Below are positions 56,188 to 64,000 of a stretch of 64,000 bases of DNA, piece after piece. Positions within the stretch are counted from its first letter, which is position 1. Each line of letters starts with the position of its first letter. The DNA lies in the NCBI RefSeq assembly GCF_001375655.1, contig NZ_CTEN01000004.1:124001-188000 (forward strand), in the 5' to 3' direction. Position numbers and translations under genes: made by a program. The notes below the pieces were generated by a model that worked only from the letters and a program-made list of their open reading frames with translations, had not been told where the DNA came from and ran no database searches. Source of the stretch: Streptococcus varani. Its GTDB lineage: Bacteria; Bacillota; Bacilli; Lactobacillales; Streptococcaceae.

Positions 56188-57630
56188 CTATCTCCCAAAA
56201 ATCTGACAAGCTTTATCTCTCATAGATAAAAGAGTCAAATCATCTGTTTCGATGATATTAGTAAAAGCTGACGTCTCCAAAACTTTACGAGTACTTGCTC
56301 CCATCACAATAATCGGAAGTTCAGTCAAGTTGTCATCAATCTTATCTGACCAAGCCACAAAATGACTTGCTGATAAAGAATTCGGCAGACAAACCACATC
56401 GCATCCCTTCCAGCCCAACTCAAATCTCTGGTCAAAGTCCATACTGTGAGTAACTTGTAATGGATACGGGAAGGCTGTTTCTAGTTCTTCTTTACGATAA
56501 TCAGGACCTAATACCAACCAAGTCCCCTCATCAGCTGCTAAGCGAGTGACCAGTTCAGTATAATCACTAGATAATTCTTGGTCGAAAATAATCATACCTG
56601 TTTTTTCTAATTTTTTAACCGCATGATGTCCTAGTGCAACTAGCTTAAGATGGCTCAATTCTCTAATATCTTGACCACGTCTTTTTAGTTCATTCAAGAA
56701 ACTAGACCAGCTATTACTATCTGCAAAGATGAGACCTGTCAATTTAGATAAGTCTGGTAATATCATTTCATTTGGTAACAGTTTGGTCCTAGCTGGGAAA
56801 GTTAGAATATCGGCTCCGGTATCTCTCAATAGATGTGGTAGACGTCCTGTTTCTGTCTCTTGAACCAGAATCTTTTTGCCTCTAAGTGGTAACCTCTCAT
56901 GAAAATTTAGCTCTTTCCTGAAGGAGACCACATCGCCAATGACAATAATGGATGGCGCTTTGAAACCATTTTCTGCAACCAAGTCACAAATATTCTCTAA
57001 CTTACCATCAATAGAGCGTTGTTGAGGGTGGGTCGCCCATTCAATAATGGCAACCGGAGTCTTTTCTGAGTAGCCTCTATCCATCAATTCTCTACAGATA
57101 GCTGATAAGTTTTTCATGCCCATTAGAAATACCAGAGTACCTTTTATCTGGCTAATCGCCTCCCAATTTAGACTCTCTTTTTCATCCATCAAATGACCAG
57201 TAAAAACATGGAAGCTTGTTGCTACATCTCTAAAGGTTAGAGGAACACCTGCGTAACTTGGACCTGCCAAAGCTGAGCTTAGTCCAGGGACCACCTCAAA
57301 TGGAATGCCAGTAGCTAAAAGACTCTGAGCCTCCTCTCCGCCTCGTCCAAAAACGTAAGGGTCTCCACTTTTTAATCTAACAACTTTACAACCTGATTGG
57401 GCTTTATCAATTAAAATATCCTCAATCTCCTCCTGGCTAATAGAGTCTTGACCAGGCTTTTTACCAACATCAATCATTTCACAAGTTGGTGAAACATATT
57501 TAAAAAGTTCATAGTTAACAAGTCTGTCATAAACCAAAACTTCAGCCTCTTTCAGACGACGAACTCCTTTGACAGTAATGAGTTCACTGTCTCCAGGGCC
57601 AGCCCCTAGAAGACTTACAAAACCTACCAT
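56188..57630 (-). CDS. cobA: Uroporphyrinogen-III C-methyltransferase fused to a HemD-like domain
   Basis: 480 residues. The SUMT half (1 to about 245) has LLGAGPGDSELITVKG, VVRLKSGDPYVFGRGGEE and GVPLTFRDVATSF. The second half (about 250-480) has the length and fold pattern of HemD but weakly conserved motifs. Makes precorrin-2 from uroporphyrinogen III. ATG 57630 overlaps the cbiJ end. Confidence 0.92.
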   Translation of the reverse strand: MVGFVSLLGAGPGDSELITVKGVRRLKEAEVLVYDRLVNYELFKYVSPTCEMIDVGKKPGQDSISQEEIEDILIDKAQSGCKVVRLKSGDPYVFGRGGEEAQSLLATGIPFEVVPGLSSALAGPSYAGVPLTFRDVATSFHVFTGHLMDEKESLNWEAISQIKGTLVFLMGMKNLSAICRELMDRGYSEKTPVAIIEWATHPQQRSIDGKLENICDLVAENGFKAPSIIVIGDVVSFRKELNFHERLPLRGKKILVQETETGRLPHLLRDTGADILTFPARTKLLPNEMILPDLSKLTGLIFADSNSWSSFLNELKRRGQDIRELSHLKLVALGHHAVKKLEKTGMIIFDQELSSDYTELVTRLAADEGTWLVLGPDYRKEELETAFPYPLQVTHSMDFDQRFELGWKGCDVVCLPNSLSASHFVAWSDKIDDNLTELPIIVMGASTRKVLETSAFTNIIETDDLTLLSMRDKACQIFGR

Positions 57631-57641
57631 ATCAATCCCTT

Positions 57642-58391
57642 TCAATTGCACAAGTATTTCTTCAAATCCTTTATGGATGAAACCATTTGAGGATAGTTAA
57701 TTTCTGGTCTAGAAATGACAATACAGTCTATTTCTAGTTCCTGACAGGCCTCTATCTTCTCTCTGATGCCCCCTACACTTCCACTTTCTTTAGTTACAAA
57801 AACTTGTGCCTTAGACCTTAGAATCAGTTCCTTATTGCATTTCTTAGAAAAAGGTGCTTTTATAGCATCGATCTGATCAGCCACCAAGCCTATTTTTTCA
57901 CAGGCCAGAACCACATCCGAGGTAGGCAAGACCCTAGCCACAATTCTGACACCTGGAAGGCTCTCTACAAAAAGTGGAAGTGTCTTACTACCTGTTCCCA
58001 AATAGATACTCTTATACTCTTTTCTCAAAATGAGTTTAATAGCCTCCTCAGTCGAATGAACTACAAGAGCGTCAGTCAAATCAGTAGTCGAAGGACGCTC
58101 GTAACGCATATAGGAAATATTTTCCATTTCAGCCGCTTTTATAGCCTCCAAAGAAACTAAATTCGCAAAAGGATGTGTCGCATCAATGATTTCATCGACA
58201 TGATTACACTTGATAAAGTTTGCCATATCCTCAGCAGACATCCGTCCTTGAATGACGGCTTGCCCAAACTGACTAGCCAGATGGCGACCATAGTCAGTCA
58301 CAACTGAACTTGTCACTGGAATATTCAACTCTTTTAAGAGTTTCAGAATAGCAGTGCTATCTGATGTACCTCCTAACAATAGCTTCATCAT
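57642..58391 (-). CDS. cbiJ: Cobalt-precorrin-6A reductase CbiJ
   Basis: 249 residues. LLLGGTSDSTAILKLL, DATHPFANLVS and YLGTGSKTLPLF are typical CbiJ/CobK blocks. NADH-dependent reduction of the ring. Four-base overlap with cbiH. Confidence 0.92.
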   Translation of the reverse strand: MMKLLLGGTSDSTAILKLLKELNIPVTSSVVTDYGRHLASQFGQAVIQGRMSAEDMANFIKCNHVDEIIDATHPFANLVSLEAIKAAEMENISYMRYERPSTTDLTDALVVHSTEEAIKLILRKEYKSIYLGTGSKTLPLFVESLPGVRIVARVLPTSDVVLACEKIGLVADQIDAIKAPFSKKCNKELILRSKAQVFVTKESGSVGGIREKIEACQELEIDCIVISRPEINYPQMVSSIKDLKKYLCN

Positions 58392-59113
58392 AGACTATAG
58401 CCTCGGGGTGTAATCATACGGTTATTCTTAACATATGTTTCTTTGTTACCGATGATAACAATAGTCGTCATATCTACCAGGGTCTCATCTAAATCTTTAA
58501 TCGTTGTCAAGATATACTTCTCTTTCTTACGACCGATATCCTTACCGATACCCACAATAGTATCTCCTGACTTGTACTGAGAGATGATTGAAAGAGCCTT
58601 AGATAAATGATTTGGACGACCCTTACTACGAGGATTGTAGAGACAAATCACAAAATCTCCTTCAGCTGCAGCCAGCAGTCTTTTTTCAATAATTGGCATT
58701 GGTGTCATCAAGTCACTAAGACTGATATGACAAAAGTCATTCATCAATGGAGCACCCATTATAGCTGCTGCTCCCAAACTAGCAGTAATGCCAGGAATAA
58801 CTTTAACTTCTAAATCAGCACGGTCTCCTAGCAACTCCAAAATAAGACCAGCCATACCATACACACCCGCATCCCCACTAGAAATTACACCAACATTTTT
58901 CCCTGTCTCGATAGCCACATCAATAGCCTTCTGGCAACGATCAATCTCCTGACGCATCCCTGTTGCAAAATGTTCTTTATCCTTTACTAAGTCCTTAATC
59001 AAACGCATATAGGTTGAGTAACCAACCACAATATCACAATCCTCAATGGCAGCTAATGCTTCTTGAGACATGAGCGCCTCTCCGCCTGGACCTAAACCGA
59101 TAACATATAACAT
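58388..59113 (-). CDS. cbiH: Cobalt-factor III C17-methyltransferase CbiH
   Basis: 241 residues. MLYVIGLGPGGEALMSQEAL, VISSGDAGVYGMAGLILEL and FVICLYNPRSKGRPNHL. Methylates C17 with ring contraction. Confidence 0.95.
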   Translation of the reverse strand: MLYVIGLGPGGEALMSQEALAAIEDCDIVVGYSTYMRLIKDLVKDKEHFATGMRQEIDRCQKAIDVAIETGKNVGVISSGDAGVYGMAGLILELLGDRADLEVKVIPGITASLGAAAIMGAPLMNDFCHISLSDLMTPMPIIEKRLLAAAEGDFVICLYNPRSKGRPNHLSKALSIISQYKSGDTIVGIGKDIGRKKEKYILTTIKDLDETLVDMTTIVIIGNKETYVKNNRMITPRGYSL

Positions 59114-59136
59114 AGATTTCTCCTTATTTGAATTCT

Positions 59137-60192
59137 TTATCTACCTATCTTCACTTTCGCTAGAGCATATGTACAACCATCTCTAGCGAAGCGGTCACTA
59201 ATAACCTGACCTTCACTGGCTAGATCAGCTGAAGCCAGAGCCACACTACCGACTCCAACCATCTTTTTCACAAATTCTGACTGCGGATATTTATCTGCCA
59301 CAGTTGATAACTCCTCTTTACTGAAGGTTTCAAAAGAACAAGATAACTCTTCAACTAGGGACAAAATTGCTTGCTCCTCCTTCTTAACATCGATACTAAC
59401 CACTTTTGCAATTTCTTCAGGAAGGATGCTTACTCTCTGACAGAAAAGTTCAAAACCTTCTCTAAAAACCTGAGCTGAAACGTTTTTTCTAGCACCTACA
59501 CCAAGGATGTATGGTTTAGGTTTGATGAGGACTTGATGTGGTCTTGCTCGTTCTAAATCTTTTGTTTGAAGGATAATTAGAGGTAGATCTCCCTTTAATA
59601 TATCTTCCAATTCCTCCTTATTGAGGATAATTAGACCTCGAGTATCTGTTACCCATTCCTTTTCCTGAAAGAAATAGACCGGCTTTTTCTGTGCCAAATA
59701 GGAATTGAAAATTTTAATACTAGGTCTCAAGTCATCTGTCCAGCCATTGACGGATTTAGCAAGGTTATCTAAAGCCACAACATCTTGAACATCCGTAGCC
59801 GTTGTAATTACAGGATTAGACTTTAAACTGATAGCCAATTGCTGGGTTAACTGATTAGCACCTCCTAAATGACCACTCAGGAGGCTGATAATATTTCTAG
59901 CTTTTTCATCCATGACCAATACTGCTGGGTCTGTTGCCTTATCTGCAATAACGGATGCTAAAGATCTGACCACTATACCTGTTGCCATGATACAAATTAA
60001 AACCTCAACTTGCTGAAAAATTTCTGCTATGGCCTTCTTAGGTGAACCTATTAGAGGACATACAGGCTCCTTTGCTAACTTGGGCAAGGTGTATATCTGA
60101 CTAGGCCTATCAAAAGCCTCCTTTACTCGCAGAGCTGTCTCTAGTCCAGTCGGTGTCAGTGCTACAATAGCACAAGTTATCCTAGTCTGCAT
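59137..60192 (-). CDS. cbiG: Cobalt-precorrin-5A hydrolase CbiG
   Basis: 351 residues. CbiG N and middle regions ([43 protein letters not shown]) and C-terminal domain ([24 protein letters not shown]). Opens the lactone and releases acetaldehyde. ATG 60192 overlaps the cbiF end. Confidence 0.93.
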   Translation of the reverse strand: MQTRITCAIVALTPTGLETALRVKEAFDRPSQIYTLPKLAKEPVCPLIGSPKKAIAEIFQQVEVLICIMATGIVVRSLASVIADKATDPAVLVMDEKARNIISLLSGHLGGANQLTQQLAISLKSNPVITTATDVQDVVALDNLAKSVNGWTDDLRPSIKIFNSYLAQKKPVYFFQEKEWVTDTRGLIILNKEELEDILKGDLPLIILQTKDLERARPHQVLIKPKPYILGVGARKNVSAQVFREGFELFCQRVSILPEEIAKVVSIDVKKEEQAILSLVEELSCSFETFSKEELSTVADKYPQSEFVKKMVGVGSVALASADLASEGQVISDRFARDGCTYALAKVKIGR

Positions 60193-60955
60193 GGCTACTT
60201 TTTCCAGCTCTAAACTCATGGGTAAAGTCCTCATGGTAGAGTTTAGAGTAATAGAACTCTTGACCAAGGAAATCACCTACTAAGATAAGAGCGGTCTTTC
60301 TGATTCCAGCCTCAACAACCTTAGAGGCAATAGTCTCCAAGGTACCAAAAACTTTTTTCTCTTCAGGCCAGGTTGCCTTATAAATAACGGCTGCTGGAGT
60401 TTTCACTGGATAACCACCAGCCACTAACTCTTCCACTACCTTATCAATCCCTTGAACAGAAAGGAAAATTGCCATTGACGTCTGATGTTGTGCATAACTT
60501 CTCAAGGATTCGCGGTCAGGAACTGGGGTCCGACCAGCCATGCGAGTAATAATTACACTTTGAGAAACTTCCGGAACAGTGTATTCAGCACCAATGCTTG
60601 ATGCAGCACCTAGGAAAGAACTGACACCCGGGATGCAATCGAAGTCAATCTCCCGTTTCTTCATTTCTTCAATCTGTTCTCGAATTGATCCATAGATGGA
60701 GAAATCTCCCGTCTGCAAACGAATAACTTCCTTACCTGACTTGACACTGATCTCCATAACGTCCACAATTTCTGTCAAGTGCATCTTAGCACTATCATGA
60801 ATTTCAGCTCCCTCCTTACAGTACTTCAGCAGTGCTGGATTAACCAGGGAACCTGCATAGATAACCACATCTGCTTCTGAGAGCAGCTTATAACCCTTTA
60901 GAGTAATTAAATCAACATCACCTGGACCTGCTCCGACAAAATGTACCTTTGCCAT
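60182..60955 (-). CDS. cbiF: Cobalt-precorrin-4 C11-methyltransferase CbiF
   Basis: 257 residues. [32 protein letters not shown] and [20 protein letters not shown]. Methylates C11. ATG 60955 lies 5 bases inside the cbiT end. Confidence 0.95.
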   Translation of the reverse strand: MAKVHFVGAGPGDVDLITLKGYKLLSEADVVIYAGSLVNPALLKYCKEGAEIHDSAKMHLTEIVDVMEISVKSGKEVIRLQTGDFSIYGSIREQIEEMKKREIDFDCIPGVSSFLGAASSIGAEYTVPEVSQSVIITRMAGRTPVPDRESLRSYAQHQTSMAIFLSVQGIDKVVEELVAGGYPVKTPAAVIYKATWPEEKKVFGTLETIASKVVEAGIRKTALILVGDFLGQEFYYSKLYHEDFTHEFRAGKSSHAD

Positions 60956-60959
60956 ATAT

Positions 60960-61523
60960 TTATCCCTCACTTCTTTTTTGACACGATATGATAATAGTTG
61001 CGTTCTGTGGTTTGAAATAGTGTCCCTTACCTAAAGCAGTCCAACGACTGGCCTGAATAGTTACTATTTCAATGTTTTTCCATCCCATTTCTTCACAGAT
61101 TTGAGAAGCCTCAAGAGCATTTTCTAAAAGGATAAAATTCAAAACCAGACGACCAGCTGGATTTAATAAACCCTGACACCAGTCAAAAATTTCCCTCATA
61201 TTACCTCCTGTACCTCCAACGAAAACAGCATCAAATTTACCTTCTAAATGGATTGGGGCCACTCCTTCATGAAGAGTAATGTTCTTACAGCCAAAGTGAT
61301 TTATATTTTCTTGAGATAAAGCTATTGCTTCTAATTTTTGTTCAATAGCGACCACTTCTAAATTCGGATGAGTCAAGGCAGCCTGAATACTCACACTACC
61401 TGTACCTGCACCCACATCCAAAAAACGTTTAGCTTGCTGCAAATCTAGTTTGTCCAAGCTAATTGCTCTGACCTCTTCCTTGGTCATGGGAACCTTGGTC
61501 CTATTAAAAAGATCATCTCTCAT
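60960..61523 (-). CDS. cbiT: Cobalt-precorrin-6B C15-methyltransferase / decarboxylase CbiT
   Basis: 187 residues. [16 protein letters not shown] and SAM-binding [17 protein letters not shown]. Paired with CbiE, whose gene it overlaps by 11 bases. Confidence 0.93.
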   Translation of the reverse strand: MRDDLFNRTKVPMTKEEVRAISLDKLDLQQAKRFLDVGAGTGSVSIQAALTHPNLEVVAIEQKLEAIALSQENINHFGCKNITLHEGVAPIHLEGKFDAVFVGGTGGNMREIFDWCQGLLNPAGRLVLNFILLENALEASQICEEMGWKNIEIVTIQASRWTALGKGHYFKPQNATIIISCQKRSEG

Positions 61524-62121
61524 CTACAATAACCACCACATTCATATCATAATCACGGTCAAGGACTTGGTCCGCTGCCATGATGCTTATTTTTTCATTG
61601 TCGTAACTTAAATTTTCACCAATAATCAAAGTTTTCTTAAGACCTCTTTTCACTACTTCTTGAGCAATTTGATATGGTCCTACCTTATTGTCTGTCACAC
61701 AAAAAACCTTGGACAGACTCATAATCAACTCGAAATTTGGTTCCTTAGCATGACTACTAGTTAGGTAGGCATCGTTCATTGGTAGACATACCTTACTTGC
61801 TAAATACTGCATAGAGGATATTCCAGGAACTAACTTAATCCGTCCTGGAAACCTTTCTGTCAACCATTTGCCCAAACCATAAATGAGAGGATCTCCAGAA
61901 ACCAGGTAAACTAGATTTGTCGTCTCAGGATAAGTGAGCAATAACTCTTCCAAGTCTTTTAATTTCTTAGGAGCTACAACTCCTTTTCCTTGTAACTTAT
62001 CAGCTATAACTTCTAAGTGCCTAGAACTACCCAAAATGACATCTGCTTCTTTATAGAATTTCTCCTGACCAACTAAGCAAAACTGAGGATTCCCTGGCCC
62101 AATGCCGATGACTGTAATCAT
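61513..62121 (-). CDS. cbiE: Cobalt-precorrin-7 C5-methyltransferase CbiE
   Basis: 202 residues. VIGIGPGNPQFCLVGQE and YLVSGDPLIYGLGKWL. ATG 62121 follows GGAGG within the cbiD end; ATG 62127 is possible. Confidence 0.93.
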   Translation of the reverse strand: MITVIGIGPGNPQFCLVGQEKFYKEADVILGSSRHLEVIADKLQGKGVVAPKKLKDLEELLLTYPETTNLVYLVSGDPLIYGLGKWLTERFPGRIKLVPGISSMQYLASKVCLPMNDAYLTSSHAKEPNFELIMSLSKVFCVTDNKVGPYQIAQEVVKRGLKKTLIIGENLSYDNEKISIMAADQVLDRDYDMNVVVIVDER

Positions 62122-63242
62122 GACCATTCCTCCTCAATCTCCTCCAAAGACTTAGTAGAGGCCAAAAAGCCATCTTGTGAACCAAATAATACTACTTCAA
62201 TTGTCACTTCTGGTTTTCGAAATTTCAGAATACGTTCTGTTCTAATCTTAATTTTATTTGCTAAAATATGATATACTCCTTCATAACCATATTCTTTAAT
62301 AGGAACTGCTGCTCCTTCAGTTGTGACACAAGTTGCTACCTCTCTAAGCAATTCAAGCGGTGCCCCCATTAATGCTAAATTAGCAACAAGTGTTTCGATA
62401 CGACCGTCAGAATCCTTGCTGTGAGTAGACATGGTTCCTGCTGCCACTTTGACTAGTTTTCCAATGTGCCCCACAATTAAGATTCTGTTAAAACCTATTC
62501 TCTGGACTTCTTTAAGCACATGTCCGACAAAATTACTCATATTGACAATGTGTGCCTTTGCGATCCCTAATTTTTCAATAGCAAAGGCTTCCCCATAATT
62601 TCCAGGTGCCAATATAACAGACCTTCGTCCTTGTTGATAAAGCATGTTAAGCTCAACTGTAATAGCCGCTTTCCAACTATCTTCAGACATAGGATTAACA
62701 ATCCCTGTGGTTCCTAGAATAGATATCCCTCCCAAAATACCTAGGCGTGAATTGTAGGTAGCTTTAGCAATTTCTTCTCCTTTAGGAACCGAAATAATGA
62801 CTTTAGCTCCGCAATCAGGACCTATTAAAGTACGAACAGATTCTTCTATCATTCTTCTAGGAGTCGGATTGATAGCAGCCATACCGACAGCATTGGCTAA
62901 TCCCTTTTCAGTTACTCTTCCAACTCCTTGACCACCATCAATCTCAATCTCTGACTGATTTTCTAAAAGCGTCACCGTTGAATAAATCAAAAGACCATGA
63001 GTGGCATCTGCATCATCGCCACCATCCTTTCGAATAGCAGCGCTAGCTTTTTTCTCAGAAAAAGACGGATCAATGACCTCGAGGTTGAGATGAACTCCTG
63101 ATGCTGTCTGAACAGTTACTCGCTCCTCCACCTCTTGGTTAAGAAGCATAGTTATTGCTGCAATAGTAGCTGCCTGAGCACATGTACCTGTCGTGTAACC
63201 CTTTTTTAATTTCTTCCCATTGACATAAGCAAAATCTTCCAT
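62118..63242 (-). CDS. cbiD: Cobalt-precorrin-5B C1-methyltransferase CbiD
   Basis: 374 residues. LKKGYTTGTCAQAATIAAI, GEAFAIEKLGIAKAHIVNMSN and VGHIGKLVKVAAGTMSTHSKDSDGR (split here) are CbiD signatures. Confidence 0.95.
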   Translation of the reverse strand: MEDFAYVNGKKLKKGYTTGTCAQAATIAAITMLLNQEVEERVTVQTASGVHLNLEVIDPSFSEKKASAAIRKDGGDDADATHGLLIYSTVTLLENQSEIEIDGGQGVGRVTEKGLANAVGMAAINPTPRRMIEESVRTLIGPDCGAKVIISVPKGEEIAKATYNSRLGILGGISILGTTGIVNPMSEDSWKAAITVELNMLYQQGRRSVILAPGNYGEAFAIEKLGIAKAHIVNMSNFVGHVLKEVQRIGFNRILIVGHIGKLVKVAAGTMSTHSKDSDGRIETLVANLALMGAPLELLREVATCVTTEGAAVPIKEYGYEGVYHILANKIKIRTERILKFRKPEVTIEVVLFGSQDGFLASTKSLEEIEEEWS

Positions 63243-63255
63243 AGATATCCCTCCA

Positions 63256-63924
63256 TTAAATCAGACAACGCTGGTAATCAGGGGTATTCTCATGCAGTTG
63301 ATAGAGAATTGCATTGACTATAGCTGCAGCTATGGTGCTACCACCCTTACGGCCTAGAGAAGCTATTGAAGGAATATTACTTTCATGGAGTTGAAGCTTG
63401 GCTTCGGCGGCACCGACAAAGCCAACTGGAACACCAATGACAGCGTCCGCTTTAAGCTGATCAGCCTCAACCATTTCCATCACCTTGAAAATAGAAGTAG
63501 GTGCATTGCCAAAAACGAAGAGTTTGGGACCAGCTAACTTAGCAGCATATTCAACAGCAGCCATCGAACGAGTGATCCCTCTTTCCTTAGCAACTTGGAA
63601 AATTTCTGGTTCATTGACAAGACAACGGTAAGAAACACCAAACTCGTCGAGGATTTTTTTATTAAATCCCGCCAAAACCATATTTGTATCTGTAAATATA
63701 GTCCCCTTCTGTTTGATAACATCGATAATACTTTTGATTACCTGATTAGAAAATTTAATATTGTAAAGATAATCAAAATCGGCACTGGTAAAAATAACTC
63801 GTTTTAAGACGGCCTCTTCCATTGAATTTTGAAAGATAAACTGGCTATGCTCTGCCTCAATAATTTTTCTTATTTTCTCATAAGATGCCAATTCAATCTT
63901 GTGAGATTGGGTAATATAAGTCAT
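63256..63924 (-). CDS. cbiC: Cobalt-precorrin-8 methylmutase CbiC, catalytic His replaced by Phe
   Basis: 222 residues. IFTDTNMVLAGFNKK, NAPTSIFKVMEMVE, GVPVGFVGAAEAK and SLGRKGGSTIAAAIVNAIL are clear CbiC/CobH blocks. The segment RVIFTSADFDY (around residues 43-53) normally reads RV(I/V)HTTADF, with the His that drives methyl migration; here codon TTT gives Phe. The ATG overlaps the TGA of an upstream gene. Confidence 0.93.
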   Translation of the reverse strand: MTYITQSHKIELASYEKIRKIIEAEHSQFIFQNSMEEAVLKRVIFTSADFDYLYNIKFSNQVIKSIIDVIKQKGTIFTDTNMVLAGFNKKILDEFGVSYRCLVNEPEIFQVAKERGITRSMAAVEYAAKLAGPKLFVFGNAPTSIFKVMEMVEADQLKADAVIGVPVGFVGAAEAKLQLHESNIPSIASLGRKGGSTIAAAIVNAILYQLHENTPDYQRCLI

Positions 63925-64000
63925 CTTCTCTCCTTCTTATTATCAGGTGTAGCATAACGAATATAATCCTCTGTTACAACATGTTTCATCTGGTAGATAA
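63921..64000 (-). CDS. 3' end of an upstream cobalamin-operon gene
   Basis: 26 codons ending MKHVVTEDYIRYATPDNK plus KERR and TGA, overlapping the cbiC start (ATGA). In other cbi operons cbiB or cobD sits here; the visible tail is too short to decide. Confidence 0.5.
   Translation of the reverse strand, partial: IYQMKHVVTEDYIRYATPDNKKERR

Overview
The window is chromosomal DNA of a low-GC Gram-positive coccus, almost certainly an oral Streptococcus of the sanguinis type. The pointers are streptococcal housekeeping genes (PavA/FbpA, enolase, a YueI-like DUF1694 protein, YdbC), an IS1167/IS1193-like ISL3 element, extended -10 promoters (TATGGTATAAT), and ethanolamine-utilisation (eut) and anaerobic cobalamin (cbi/cob/hem) clusters lying side by side, a combination known from S. 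sanguinis. No rRNA, tRNA or CRISPR array was seen. The species call is inference.

Layout. 1-24 kb holds ordinary core genes on both strands: a partial SPC-type P1B metal ATPase behind a structured RNA, a cupin gene with a PerR-like box, pavA, acetolactate decarboxylase (with a 3' frameshift), a TPR protein, an AI-2E-family permease, a lactonase-like beta-propeller, mgtE, an amino-acid ABC transporter, eno, an ISL3 transposase with an internal duplication, a MacAB-like efflux operon, glutathione reductase, a GDSL esterase and bioY. At 24.0-24.7 kb an AT-rich gap carries a strong hairpin terminator and a decayed ISL3 remnant, marking the edge of the metabolic island.

24.7-39.7 kb is a complete minus-strand eut operon. 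In transcription order it reads eutG, eutS, eutV, eutW, eutA, eutB, eutC, eutL, a long BMC protein, eutE, two near-identical BMC shell proteins, eutT-like, pduL-type phosphotransacylase, a eut hypothetical protein, eutN, eutH, eutQ. It encodes a bacterial microcompartment that splits ethanolamine with adenosylcobalamin-dependent EutBC and turns acetaldehyde into acetyl-CoA, acetyl phosphate and ethanol. At 39.9-40.4 kb, divergent from eutG, a cobalamin riboswitch sits in an RNA with its own promoter and terminator and no gene behind it.

40.6-64 kb is a minus-strand run of cobalamin genes. From the right edge: cbiC, D, E, T, F, G, H, J, cobA-hemD fusion, cbiK, cbiL, cbiM, N, Q, O (cobalt uptake), cbiP, a PduO-type adenosyltransferase, precorrin-2 dehydrogenase, hemA, C, D, B, L, cobU, S, C, then an old-yellow-enzyme homologue and a flavin reductase. 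The hem genes make uroporphyrinogen III from glutamyl-tRNA, here apparently for B12 rather than heme. cbiA, cbiB, cobD and cobT are not in view; one or more may lie beyond the right edge.

The most interesting signal is regulatory. Leaders before eutG and eutA each carry two hairpins with six-base loops having A at position 1 and G at position 4, next to or overlapping an intrinsic terminator: the target expected for the ANTAR antiterminator EutV. The orphan riboswitch RNA carries three hairpins of the same loop type. This fits an EutX/Rli55-like sRNA that sequesters EutV when adenosylcobalamin is scarce, tying eut expression to the product of the neighbouring B12 operon.
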